6,628 nt of DNA, taken from NCBI GenBank assembly GCA_030146725.1, contig JASLBJ010000167.1:1-6628 (forward strand), written 5' to 3'. Below the pieces are notes generated by a model, which ran no database searches, was not told the origin of the DNA, and saw only the letters and a program-made list of their open reading frames with translations. Both the position numbers and the translations under genes were made by a program. This DNA comes from Sphingomicrobium sp. Lineage in GTDB: Bacteria > Pseudomonadota > Alphaproteobacteria > Sphingomonadales > Sphingomonadaceae. Numbering within the stretch: position 1 is the stretch's first letter; the number at the start of each line of letters is the position of its first letter. Of this stretch, positions 1-5,683 are shown one piece after another.

Positions 1-28
1 TCGGCTGGACCGGGCGGCCAGTGTCAGT

Positions 29-46
29 TCAGGCGAATTCGCCTGA
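29..46. repeat. Perfect 18-bp palindrome over the DUF892 stop codon
   Basis: TCAGGCGAATTCGCCTGA is identical to its own reverse complement and includes the TGA stop of the minus-strand ferritin-like gene. GTG and CAC triplets a few bases outside can extend the pairing imperfectly. It could form a hairpin at the 3' end of the transcript, but there is no T tract, so it is at most a Rho-dependent or stabilising end structure. Confidence 0.5.
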
Positions 47-571
47 CACCTGACTATTCGAGGTCTCCATCTCGGCGCGGCGATTGAGGCGCGCCTCGGC
101 GAGCTGTGTCAGTTTCTGATCGGTCGCCTTTTCCTCTTCGAGGGTGCGGTGGAGCAGCTGAGCGCAATCTTCGCGCCCGAGCTCGCGAGCCCATGCGGTG
201 AGAGTGCCGTACTGGACGATCTCATAATGCTCGACCATTTGTGCGGCGTGGGTGAGGGCAGCGTCCTTGACCTGGTCGTCGGTGATTGCGCTGACCATCG
301 AATTGCCGGCCTTGAGGATGCCGTCGATCGCAGGGCAGGTGGTTTCCTTCGCCTCTGCACCGTGCATCCGGAAAACCTGCTCGAGGCGTGAATACTGCTC
401 ACGGGTCTCCACCAGGTGCTGCTCGAAACCCTGGCGCAGTTCCGAGCTGGTCGCCATCGGGATCATCAGCTCGAGTTGCTCGCCGATCTGTCGCTCGGCA
501 TAGTAGATCTGCTGAAGAACGCTGACGAAGAGTTCGTCGAATGAGTTGGTATCGCTGGTGAACAGGCCCAT
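29..571 (-). CDS. DUF892 (YciE/YciF-type) ferritin-like protein
   Basis: 180-aa soluble protein with no signal peptide, predicted to be an almost all-helical four-helix bundle of the DUF892 family, which belongs to the ferritin-like superfamily and is often linked to stress responses. Carboxylate and histidine residues typical of a ferritin-like di-iron site sit in four successive helices: E26 (IYYAERQ), H52/E55 (QHLVETREQ), E114/H115/E117 (MVEHYEIVQY) and E145-E147 (LEEEKATDQ). The length matches the family. The start at 571 is well supported: AAGGAG lies 6 nt upstream of the ATG. The last dozen residues are polar and probably disordered. It stands alone, about 240 nt downstream of the response regulator on the same strand, and may have its own promoter. 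The molecular function of DUF892 is not settled; a role in stress or metal handling is inferred from family and context. Confidence 0.93.
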   Translation of the reverse strand: MGLFTSDTNSFDELFVSVLQQIYYAERQIGEQLELMIPMATSSELRQGFEQHLVETREQYSRLEQVFRMHGAEAKETTCPAIDGILKAGNSMVSAITDDQVKDAALTHAAQMVEHYEIVQYGTLTAWARELGREDCAQLLHRTLEEEKATDQKLTQLAEARLNRRAEMETSNSQVSGEFA

Positions 572-577
572 GGTGAT

Positions 578-583
578 CTCCTT
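578..583 (-). promoter_or_regulatory. Strong Shine-Dalgarno of the DUF892 gene
   Basis: On the minus strand the hexamer AAGGAG lies 6 nt upstream of the ATG at 571. It is a near-perfect anti-16S match at ideal spacing and fixes the start of the ferritin-like gene. It is one of the strongest ribosome binding sites in the window. Confidence 0.8.
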
Positions 584-634
584 CTCGTGTGAGGGAATTC
601 GCCGCGCCGGCCGCGTGCCGAATTCATGGACTAC

Positions 635-659
635 AACGGCTTAGCTTCCATGACGTTGC
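635..659 (-). promoter_or_regulatory. Possible EcfG-type general-stress promoter for the DUF892 gene
   Basis: Reading the minus strand, GCAAC (659-655) is followed by exactly 16 nt and then CGTT (638-635). The alphaproteobacterial EcfG (general stress sigma factor) consensus is GGAAC-N16/17-CGTT, so this matches with one mismatch in the -35 element. The -10 element is about 63 nt upstream of the ATG at 571, giving a plausible leader of roughly 55 nt. DUF892 proteins are common general-stress genes, which fits. The match is short and was found by eye, so chance is a real alternative. Confidence 0.4.
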
Positions 660-722
660 GCTACTCGGTTGCGGAAAAGACGAAGCGGTGCGGTTTGGAG
701 GTGGCAAGCCGCTTTGGGCGCC

Positions 723-755
723 TGGCGCAGCGCCACTGGCCTTGGCTCTAGCCAA
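723..755. repeat. Two adjacent short palindromes, possible operator or weak terminator
   Basis: TGGCGCAGCGCCA (723-735) is a perfect palindrome around one central base. TTGGCTCTAGCCAA (742-755) is a perfect 6-bp inverted repeat around a 2-bp centre. They lie about 60-90 nt past the stop of the response regulator and 150-185 nt upstream of the DUF892 start. The central gaps are too small for good RNA hairpin loops and no T tract follows, so a DNA-binding site or chance is as likely as a terminator. Confidence 0.35.
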
Positions 756-814
756 AGTCCGGCTCCTGTTGACGAAGCTGCGGTCGCTCGGAAGCCGACA
801 TAGCCTCGTAAACT

Positions 815-1486
815 CTAGCCCAAGTGACCCTGCTGCAGAGCCTTGAGCGCTGCCCGGGTCCGGTCCCTGGCATCGAGCTTCAAGAGGAGGTTGGAGACGT
901 GGTTCTTCACGGTTCCTTCCGCCAGCGACAGGAGATCGGCAATCTCCTTGTTGCTGTAGCCCGCGCAGATCAGGTGCAGGACGTCGCGTTCGCGGGCGGT
1001 CAGCGCTTCGGTGACATGGCTGTCCGACGACGACGCCGGGCTTCGGCGGATCGCGGCCATGAGGCTTTCGGTCATCGCCGGCTGCAGGGCGGTCTTGTTG
1101 TCGGCCAGCGCGCGAATGGCCCCGGCGAGGTCTTCGAGCGAAACGTCCTTGAGCATCAGGCCCTTTGCGCCGGCCTTGATCGCCGCGATCGCCGCGTCGC
1201 CGTCGTCGAACGTCGTCAGCACCAGTGTCGGGGGCAAAGCGTTCGCTTCGCGAAGCCCCTCCAGCACAGCGATGCCGTTGAGCCGAGGCATCCGGATGTC
1301 GAGGAGCAGCACGTCGGGCTTTAGCTCCGGAACCGTCTTCAGCGCTTCTTCTCCGTCGCTTGCCTCCCCCACCACGTCGATGTCGGGCACGAGTTCGAGC
1401 AGGCCGCGAACGCCCTGGCGGACCAGCGTCTGGTCATCGACGATGACGACTCTGATCATGTGGCCTGGGTCATGGGCCGGGATCAT
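815..1486 (-). CDS. NarL/FixJ-family response regulator (REC plus LuxR HTH)
   Basis: DNA-binding response regulator of a two-component system. Counting from the ATG at 1486 (223 aa), the receiver domain covers about residues 10-125, with the acidic pair D17/D18, phospho-acceptor D63 (VLLLDIRMP), switch threonines T91/T92 (VLTTFDD) and K113 (GLMLKD). A linker leads to a LuxR-type helix-turn-helix at about 160-218 (LTARERDVL...GYSNKEIADLL...GTVKNHVSNLLLKL). All catalytic residues are present. The ATG at 1486 overlaps the kinase stop as ATGA, which suggests translational coupling; neither this ATG nor the internal one at 1459 has a clear Shine-Dalgarno. Family alignment would favour the shorter start at 1459 (MIRVVIVDDQ). 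Its partner is almost certainly the kinase just upstream. Targets are unknown; the shared leader upstream of the kinase and the DsbD-like gene is one candidate. Confidence 0.95.
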   Translation of the reverse strand: MIPAHDPGHMIRVVIVDDQTLVRQGVRGLLELVPDIDVVGEASDGEEALKTVPELKPDVLLLDIRMPRLNGIAVLEGLREANALPPTLVLTTFDDGDAAIAAIKAGAKGLMLKDVSLEDLAGAIRALADNKTALQPAMTESLMAAIRRSPASSSDSHVTEALTARERDVLHLICAGYSNKEIADLLSLAEGTVKNHVSNLLLKLDARDRTRAALKALQQGHLG

Positions 1487-2631
1487 GCGGCGTGCGGCTT
1501 GCGAAGCGGCAACCAGGCATCGACCGTAAAGCCGAAATCGGCGCCGGCGCGCACCGCCAGCTTACCGCCGAGGCATTCGACCCGCTCACGCATTCCAAGC
1601 AGCCCCGAGCCTGGCGCCGAAGCAACCGGACGCGCCTTGCCGTCGTTGCGCGCCACGAGGCGTACGCCTTCGCCGTCGGTGGTCACCTGGAGCCAGAGGT
1701 TCGCCGCTTCGGCGTGCCTGACGGCATTGGTGATCGCTTCCTGTGCGCACCGGACGAGAGCATGCGCCTGGTCGGGGCTGACCTGCACGCCGGTGGCGAC
1801 GTCGACATGGATCGCCGGCATCGGGACGCTCTGGGCAAGCGCCTGCAGCGCGCCCTCCAGGTCGCAGCGTTCGGCGTCGCGCAGTTCGCCGACCACGTCG
1901 CGCACCTTGGCGAGAAGGTCGCGAGCCAGGCCCTTCGCCTTGACGACATGATCGTTCGCCTTGGCCGGCTCGGCGACGTGGCTTGCGATCTCGAGCTGGA
2001 GCCCGAGCGCGGTCAGCTCGTGACCCCACGCATCGTGCAGCTCGCGCGAGATGCGCAGCCGCTCCGCGTTGCGGACGGTGGTTGCGGCCATCGCCTGGGC
2101 AGAGCGCAATTCCTGGTTGGTCTCGGCCAATTCGCGCGCCGTCTTCCCTTCCCGTTGCAGCGCCTGCGCCGCAAACACGAACAGGAGTTGCAGGGCAGAG
2201 GACTTGGTAAGCACCCAGCACAGGTCAGGGTTCAGCGCTTGCGCAAGGGTGCCGACAATCAACAGGTTCTGCATCGCGACCCAACCCAGCGCCTTGCCGG
2301 GCTCGGTCGAAATCCCGACCTGCCACGCGATGATGACGAGGAAGGACGACATTCCTGCCCACGGGACGATGGCCGTCATCGCGACGACGGCAGCAAGCTG
2401 GACGCCCAGCAAGGTCCAGTGCAGGCTCGTTCGAAGCTTCAGAAGCATTGCGGTAACAATCGCCACGCCCATCACCGCGAACGGGATGAACCACGAAGGC
2501 GAGACGACAGCGTCGCGGATCGTTCCGCCGACCCGGTACTGGGTGAAAACGGGCCACCCGTAGGAGAGCCAGAGCCCCAGCGCTGCGAGGCAGAAGGTCC
2601 ACTGATGCCGATATCTGAGATAATCTGCCAT
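1483..2631 (-). CDS. Membrane sensor histidine kinase, HisKA_3 (NarX/DesK-like) type
   Basis: 382-aa sensor kinase. The N-terminal ~155 residues are mostly hydrophobic and look like about five membrane segments (roughly 11-30, 47-64, 72-92, 95-107 and 118-155), with no recognisable periplasmic ligand domain, as in DesK/LiaS-like kinases that sense the membrane or use partner proteins. A short coiled-coil linker (about 157-190) leads to the HisKA_3 dimerisation box RISRELHDAWGHELTAL with phospho-acceptor H199. The HATPase_c domain follows: N-box QEAITNAVRHA (N302), NDG near 329-331 and the G box GSGLLGMRER (341-350). The kinase appears intact. The start at 2631 is the first ATG in this frame, with a stop codon just upstream, and it has no clear Shine-Dalgarno. 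The gene overlaps the response regulator at its end. The stimulus is not evident from sequence. Confidence 0.94.
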   Translation of the reverse strand: MADYLRYRHQWTFCLAALGLWLSYGWPVFTQYRVGGTIRDAVVSPSWFIPFAVMGVAIVTAMLLKLRTSLHWTLLGVQLAAVVAMTAIVPWAGMSSFLVIIAWQVGISTEPGKALGWVAMQNLLIVGTLAQALNPDLCWVLTKSSALQLLFVFAAQALQREGKTARELAETNQELRSAQAMAATTVRNAERLRISRELHDAWGHELTALGLQLEIASHVAEPAKANDHVVKAKGLARDLLAKVRDVVGELRDAERCDLEGALQALAQSVPMPAIHVDVATGVQVSPDQAHALVRCAQEAITNAVRHAEAANLWLQVTTDGEGVRLVARNDGKARPVASAPGSGLLGMRERVECLGGKLAVRAGADFGFTVDAWLPLRKPHAA

Positions 2632-2723
2632 CGTTTGTGGAAACTGCCATCAAGTAAGCGGCTTGGCCATAGGCCGAAGGTCATGGCCTGGAGATTGCGA
2701 CCGACGGTGCCAGTTTCAGATGG
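2632..2723 (-). promoter_or_regulatory. Shared leader element, copy A (upstream of the histidine kinase)
   Basis: On the minus strand this leader holds, in order, CCATCTGAA (2723-2715), CUGG/UCGG arms, GGTCGCA, a variable loop, then TGACCTTCGGCCTATGG (2683-2667), followed 16 nt later by ATGGCAG and, 35 nt after the core, the kinase ATG at 2631. Copy B (5552-5645) has the same blocks in the same order and spacing. Hand folding gives a closing stem CCAT/ATGG, a small hairpin CUGG-CACCG-UCGG with wobble pairs, and a hairpin GGU(CG)CA/UG-ACC. CTCTGG at 2745-2740 also has a counterpart in copy B. It could be a cis-regulatory RNA, a protein-binding leader or a dispersed repeat. Strand is assigned from the downstream gene in both copies. 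Confidence 0.55.
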
Positions 2724-2762
2724 AAGCGGCTCGGCGGCGCCAGAGCGCGAGGGGCCTCAGGT

Positions 2763-2804
2763 GAATCGTCATTGCGAGGAGCTTAGCCGCCGCAATGACG
2801 ATTC
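2763..2804. repeat. REP-like extragenic palindrome
   Basis: Perfect inverted repeat: GAATCGTCATTGCG (2763-2776) pairs with CGCAATGACGATTC (2791-2804) over a 14-nt loop. The sequence around CGTCATTGCGAGGAGC resembles the extragenic palindromes (cgtcattgcgag...gcaatgacg type) that are widely dispersed in alphaproteobacterial genomes. It lies 25 nt past the stop of the peroxiredoxin-like gene and upstream of leader copy A, so it probably also serves as a transcript-end or transcript-stabilising hairpin between the redox genes and the two-component genes. There is no T tract. Confidence 0.75.
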
Positions 2805-2828
2805 GATCCGGCCTGATCCGCCCGGCCC

Positions 2829-3455
2829 TCAGCTGTCCTGATATTTGACCGAACAGCCGTAGGGGCGGCTCTTGCTGACCGACACGGCCTTGCCGGCCTT
2901 GAGCTCGGACAAGGCCGCCAGCACATGGTTGCGGGCGCCATTGATGTCCGCCGGATTTGGGGTCGGCTTGTCGTCGATCCCGCCGGCGTAGACGAGGGTG
3001 CCCGCCTTGTTGACGATATACATGTGCGGCGTGGTCTTGGCGTCGTAGGCCTTGCCGACGACCCCGCGCGGATCGAGCAGATAAGCGGCCGGGCGTGCGC
3101 CGGCCTGGGCAACGAACGCCTTCGCTTCGGCGCCGTCCATATGCCCTTGCTTGCCCGGCGCGCCGGAATTGATCGTCAGCCACACGGCCCCGTCCTTTGC
3201 CGCGGCGGCTTGCGCCTTCTGCATGTTGCCGCTGTCATAATGCTTCTTCACGAACGGGCAGCCGGGGTTATTCCATTCGAGCACCACAGTCTTCCCGCGA
3301 TAGTCGGACAGGCTGACCGCCTTGCCGCTGACGTCGGCGAGCTTGAAGTTGGGCGCGGGCTTGCCGACGACCGGGGCAGCGGCGGCGGGCGCCGCGACAA
3401 CCGCGATAGCGGTGAGAGCTGCGAGGGCGGTGAAGGCGGCGGGCATCTGCTTCAT
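2829..3455 (-). CDS. Secreted peroxiredoxin-like (PRX_like1/AhpC-TSA type) thioredoxin-fold protein
   Basis: 208-aa protein with an N-terminal signal peptide (n-region MKQM, hydrophobic alanine-rich stretch, probable cleavage near AAAA-PVV at about residue 27). The thioredoxin fold follows from about residue 31: the entry GKPAPNFKLADVSGKAVSLSDYRG, the strand VVLEW and the active-site loop NNPGCPFVKKHY with a single redox cysteine C66. The TTPHMYIVNK segment (141-150) holds the cis-Pro region, and a second cysteine, C201, sits in a C-terminal GCSVKY motif. The GCPF loop plus C-terminal GCSxKY is typical of the PRX_like1 group, whose exact reaction is not well defined. The start has AAGGA about 9 nt upstream. 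Only about 14 nt separate it from the DsbD-like gene, so it is very likely co-transcribed and may receive electrons from that protein (inference). Confidence 0.9.
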   Translation of the reverse strand: MKQMPAAFTALAALTAIAVVAAPAAAAPVVGKPAPNFKLADVSGKAVSLSDYRGKTVVLEWNNPGCPFVKKHYDSGNMQKAQAAAAKDGAVWLTINSGAPGKQGHMDGAEAKAFVAQAGARPAAYLLDPRGVVGKAYDAKTTPHMYIVNKAGTLVYAGGIDDKPTPNPADINGARNHVLAALSELKAGKAVSVSKSRPYGCSVKYQDS

Positions 3456-3469
3456 CTGAACGTTCCTTT

Positions 3470-5551
3470 TCAGTTGACCATCGAGACAAGCCGCGAGGGC
3501 GTCAGCACTTGCGGCAGGATTTCGACCGGTTTGCCCGGTTCGTAGTAGAGGTAGAGGGGCACGCCCGAGCGGCCGTGCTGTTCGAGGAAGCGGCCGATTG
3601 CGGCGTCGCCGCGGGTCCAGTCGCCGACCAGCACTGCGACCTTGGCGCCGGCAAACGCCCTTGCGACCTGCTCGCGCTCCAAGGCGCCTTTCTCATTGAC
3701 CTTGCAGGTCACGCACCAGTCGGCCGTGAAGTAGGCGAACACCGGCCGCCCCTCCTGGCGAAGTGCAGCGAGGCGCGCCTCGGTGAACGGCTCGGGGTTG
3801 AGCACGCCCTTCGAAGTCGCCGGAGCGGACCCTGGGGCCGCGGTGGGGATGAGGATCATGGCCGCAACGGCGGCAAGCGCGGCAGGCGCAAGTGGAAGCC
3901 ACGACCTGCCGCGGGTTTGACGTTGCCCGACCCACCACAAGGCGAGACCGAGCAGCAGCGCCGCGGCGAGCCCGAGCGCCATCCCGTCCACGCCGGCCTG
4001 GCGGCCGAGAATCCAGGCGAGGGCGAGCGCGGTGATGAACATCGGCACCGACATGAGCTGACGGAAGCGCTGCATCCACGGACCGGGCTTCGGCAGGCGG
4101 CCGCGCAGTGCGGGCACGAAGCCCAGCACCAGGAACGGCAAGGCAAGGCCCAGGCCGAGACCGGCGAATACGGCGAGCGCGACCGGCGTCGGAAGCACGA
4201 GCGCCGCACCGAGCGCCGCGCCCATGAAGGGACCGGTGCAGGGGGTTGCCACGAAGGCGGCAAGCGCGCCTGTCCAGAACGCGCCGCTCGCCCCGCGCCG
4301 CTCGGCGAGGCGGCCGCCGGCGGTTACGGCCGGAAGCTCGAACAGTCCGGCCAGGTTGAGCGCAACGGCGGTGATGAGCAGGAGCAGCGTCAGGATTACC
4401 CGCGGGTCCTGCAGCTGGAACGCCCAGCCGGCGGCAGCGCCGCCGGCGCGAAGGGCGAGCAAGGCGGCGCCCAGCGCGAGGCAGATCAGCACGGCACCGG
4501 CCGTATAGGCGATCGCTTCACGCCGGGCTCCCCGTTCGTCGCCGCCGGCCCTGGCGAGGCTCAGGGCCTTGAGGCTGAGGATCGGAAAAACACATGGCAT
4601 GATGTTGAGCAGCAGGCCGCCGAGGATCGCGCCGAGCAGAGCGGCGAGCATGGCCGATGCGCCTGGGGCGGACTGCTGTTCCTGAAGTTGGAGGGCAGTG
4701 CCGGCCGGGGGAACGGCACCGGGCACCGCGGTGAGCGACAGGCCGTTACCGTCGCTCAGCTTCAGCACGCCCTCGACCGCGTCGAGGCCGTCCGAGTCGG
4801 AAGGCGCTTCGGTCTCGACGATCAGCGTGTCGCCAGCACGCGAAAAGGTCTGCGCCGCGGCATAGGACAGGGCACCGTCGGTGAGCGGGTAGAAATAGGG
4901 CTCGGCAAGCTCCAGCCCGGCAGGCAATGGGATCGCCAGCCTGAAGCGGTTGCCGGCCCGCTCGAACCGTGCCTCGCTCCCGAGCGGTCGGGGCAGCGCC
5001 TGGCGGAAGCGGTCGAACATCGCGCGGTTCGCCTGCGCGGCAGGCGTCGGCCCGGCCGTGAGGTCGACGGCGACGTTCGCGGTCTCGGGGACGCAGACCT
5101 CGTCGGTGCAGGCGAGATAATCGACTCGGGCGCGGATCGGCAGATCGCTGCCGGGCGGAAGGCCCGCAGGCACCTTCACGTCGATGAGTTGTGCGTAGTC
5201 GCCCTCGTAGACATAGTTCATCAGCCCGGCGACCGTCAGCTGCTCGGGCACCGGATACTGGATCGGTCCGGCGGTCAGCCCGGCCGGAAGCTGCCATGCG
5301 ATCTGCGTCTCGATGCCGCTGTCGCCAGGGTTCTTCCAATAGCCATGCCAGCCTTTGTCGGGCTTCATTACCAGCGCGAGTGTCACCGTCTGGCCGGGCA
5401 CCACGACGGGCGATTCGGCCACGAGGCTTGCCGCGATTGCGTTCCTGCCCGGCTTCGGAAGCTGCGCCTGCGCGGCCGGGCCGAGCAGCATCGCCACGAG
5501 CCAGGTCATCGCGAGCACCACACGGCGCAATTGTTGAAGATGAGCGGTCAT
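3470..5551 (-). CDS. dsbD: DsbD/ScsB-family transmembrane thiol:disulfide reductase
   Basis: Inner-membrane electron carrier moving reducing power from cytoplasmic thioredoxin to periplasmic thiols. Numbered from the ATG at 5551 (693 aa): signal peptide 1-30 (ending AQAQ); a large periplasmic part of about 260 residues with the pair C148/C153 (ACTDEVCVP); a multi-pass DsbD domain about 299-570 with C320 (NIMPCVFPILSLKAL) and C438 (ATPCTGPFMGA); and a C-terminal thioredoxin domain with CVTC at 613-616 (FTADWCVTCKVNEK) and cis-Pro P665. All three cysteine pairs are intact. The periplasmic part is longer than in E. coli DsbD, more like ScsB (suppressor of copper sensitivity) proteins. An in-frame ATG at 5569 would add six residues; 5551 is preferred because it gives a cleaner signal peptide and aligns with the kinase start when the two leaders are matched. 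It lies just upstream of the peroxiredoxin-like gene, its probable partner, and diverges from the TonB-dependent receptor. Confidence 0.93.
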   Translation of the reverse strand: MTAHLQQLRRVVLAMTWLVAMLLGPAAQAQLPKPGRNAIAASLVAESPVVVPGQTVTLALVMKPDKGWHGYWKNPGDSGIETQIAWQLPAGLTAGPIQYPVPEQLTVAGLMNYVYEGDYAQLIDVKVPAGLPPGSDLPIRARVDYLACTDEVCVPETANVAVDLTAGPTPAAQANRAMFDRFRQALPRPLGSEARFERAGNRFRLAIPLPAGLELAEPYFYPLTDGALSYAAAQTFSRAGDTLIVETEAPSDSDGLDAVEGVLKLSDGNGLSLTAVPGAVPPAGTALQLQEQQSAPGASAMLAALLGAILGGLLLNIMPCVFPILSLKALSLARAGGDERGARREAIAYTAGAVLICLALGAALLALRAGGAAAGWAFQLQDPRVILTLLLLITAVALNLAGLFELPAVTAGGRLAERRGASGAFWTGALAAFVATPCTGPFMGAALGAALVLPTPVALAVFAGLGLGLALPFLVLGFVPALRGRLPKPGPWMQRFRQLMSVPMFITALALAWILGRQAGVDGMALGLAAALLLGLALWWVGQRQTRGRSWLPLAPAALAAVAAMILIPTAAPGSAPATSKGVLNPEPFTEARLAALRQEGRPVFAYFTADWCVTCKVNEKGALEREQVARAFAGAKVAVLVGDWTRGDAAIGRFLEQHGRSGVPLYLYYEPGKPVEILPQVLTPSRLVSMVN

Positions 5552-5645
5552 CGTCCCGAATCCTGCCATGTCGAGCGCCGCCTTACCATAGGCCGAAGGT
5601 CACTGTTCGGGGGTGCGACCTCCGGCACTTACCGGCTTCAGATGG
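5552..5645 (-). promoter_or_regulatory. Shared leader element, copy B (upstream of the DsbD-like gene)
   Basis: On the minus strand: CCATCTGAA (5645-5637), a CCGG-UAAGUG-CCGG hairpin, AGGTCGCAC pairing with GTGACCT around a variable loop (two-base CG bulge), then TGACCTTCGGCCTATGG (5602-5586). ATGGCAG follows 16 nt later, and the ATG at 5551 lies 34 nt past the core. CCAT/ATGG can close the whole element, and GCCG/CGGC can pair inside it as an alternative to the CCGG hairpin. Compared with copy A, some arm differences keep pairing (C-G to U-G, G-C to G-U). The element fills most of the gap between the divergent DsbD-like and receptor genes, so it may also carry promoter or operator sites for either. 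Confidence 0.55.
5583..5603 (-). other. Possible six-codon leader ORF (GTG-T-F-G-L-W-stop)
   Basis: The conserved core of copy B reads GTG ACC TTC GGC CTA TGG TAA. The same core in copy A reads ATG ACC TTC GGC CTA TGG from 2684 but stays open to 2472, overlapping the kinase start in another frame. A start codon is kept in both copies (GTG, ATG). There is no clear Shine-Dalgarno before either, so the conservation may instead reflect RNA structure or a DNA site. Confidence 0.2.
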
Positions 5646-5672
5646 GGGCGGCACAAGCGACGGACCAGAGTG

Positions 5673-5677
5673 AAGGA
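5673..5677 (+). promoter_or_regulatory. Shine-Dalgarno of the TonB-dependent receptor
   Basis: AAGGA, within GAAGGAAG, lies 6 nt upstream of the ATG at 5684. It supports both the start and the plus-strand reading of the receptor, which has no stop codon in this window. Confidence 0.75.
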
Positions 5678-5683
5678 AGTGCC

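Larger units (their letters stand above)
572..814. other. Intergenic region between response regulator and DUF892 gene
   Basis: These 243 nt contain no convincing gene. The plus-strand open frame from 589 to 846 runs into the antisense of the response-regulator end and has no family features. The stretch holds the ribosome binding site and the possible EcfG promoter of the DUF892 gene, plus two small palindromes at 723-735 and 742-755. No terminator with a T tract is visible downstream of the response regulator. Confidence 0.6.

Noticed and set aside
596..625. GAATTC sites at 36-41, 596-601 and 620-625 around the DUF892 gene, with GAATTCGCC on both sides
   Set aside because: The shared stretch is only nine bases and shows no flanking direct repeat or insertion boundary, so I treat it as chance rather than a mobile-element or cloning scar.
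589..846. 85-codon plus-strand frame in the gap upstream of the DUF892 gene
   Set aside because: No recognisable domain or ribosome binding site, and its end runs antisense into the response regulator.
2472..2684. 70-codon minus-strand frame beginning MTFGLW inside leader copy A
   Set aside because: It overlaps the kinase start in another frame, has no good ribosome binding site, and its counterpart in copy B stops after six codons. Only the first six codons are worth considering, as a leader peptide.
1492..2841. 449-codon open frame on the plus strand
   Set aside because: It covers the antisense of the histidine kinase and the adjoining intergenic region. The translation is arginine-rich, without domains, and the minus-strand kinase is unmistakable.
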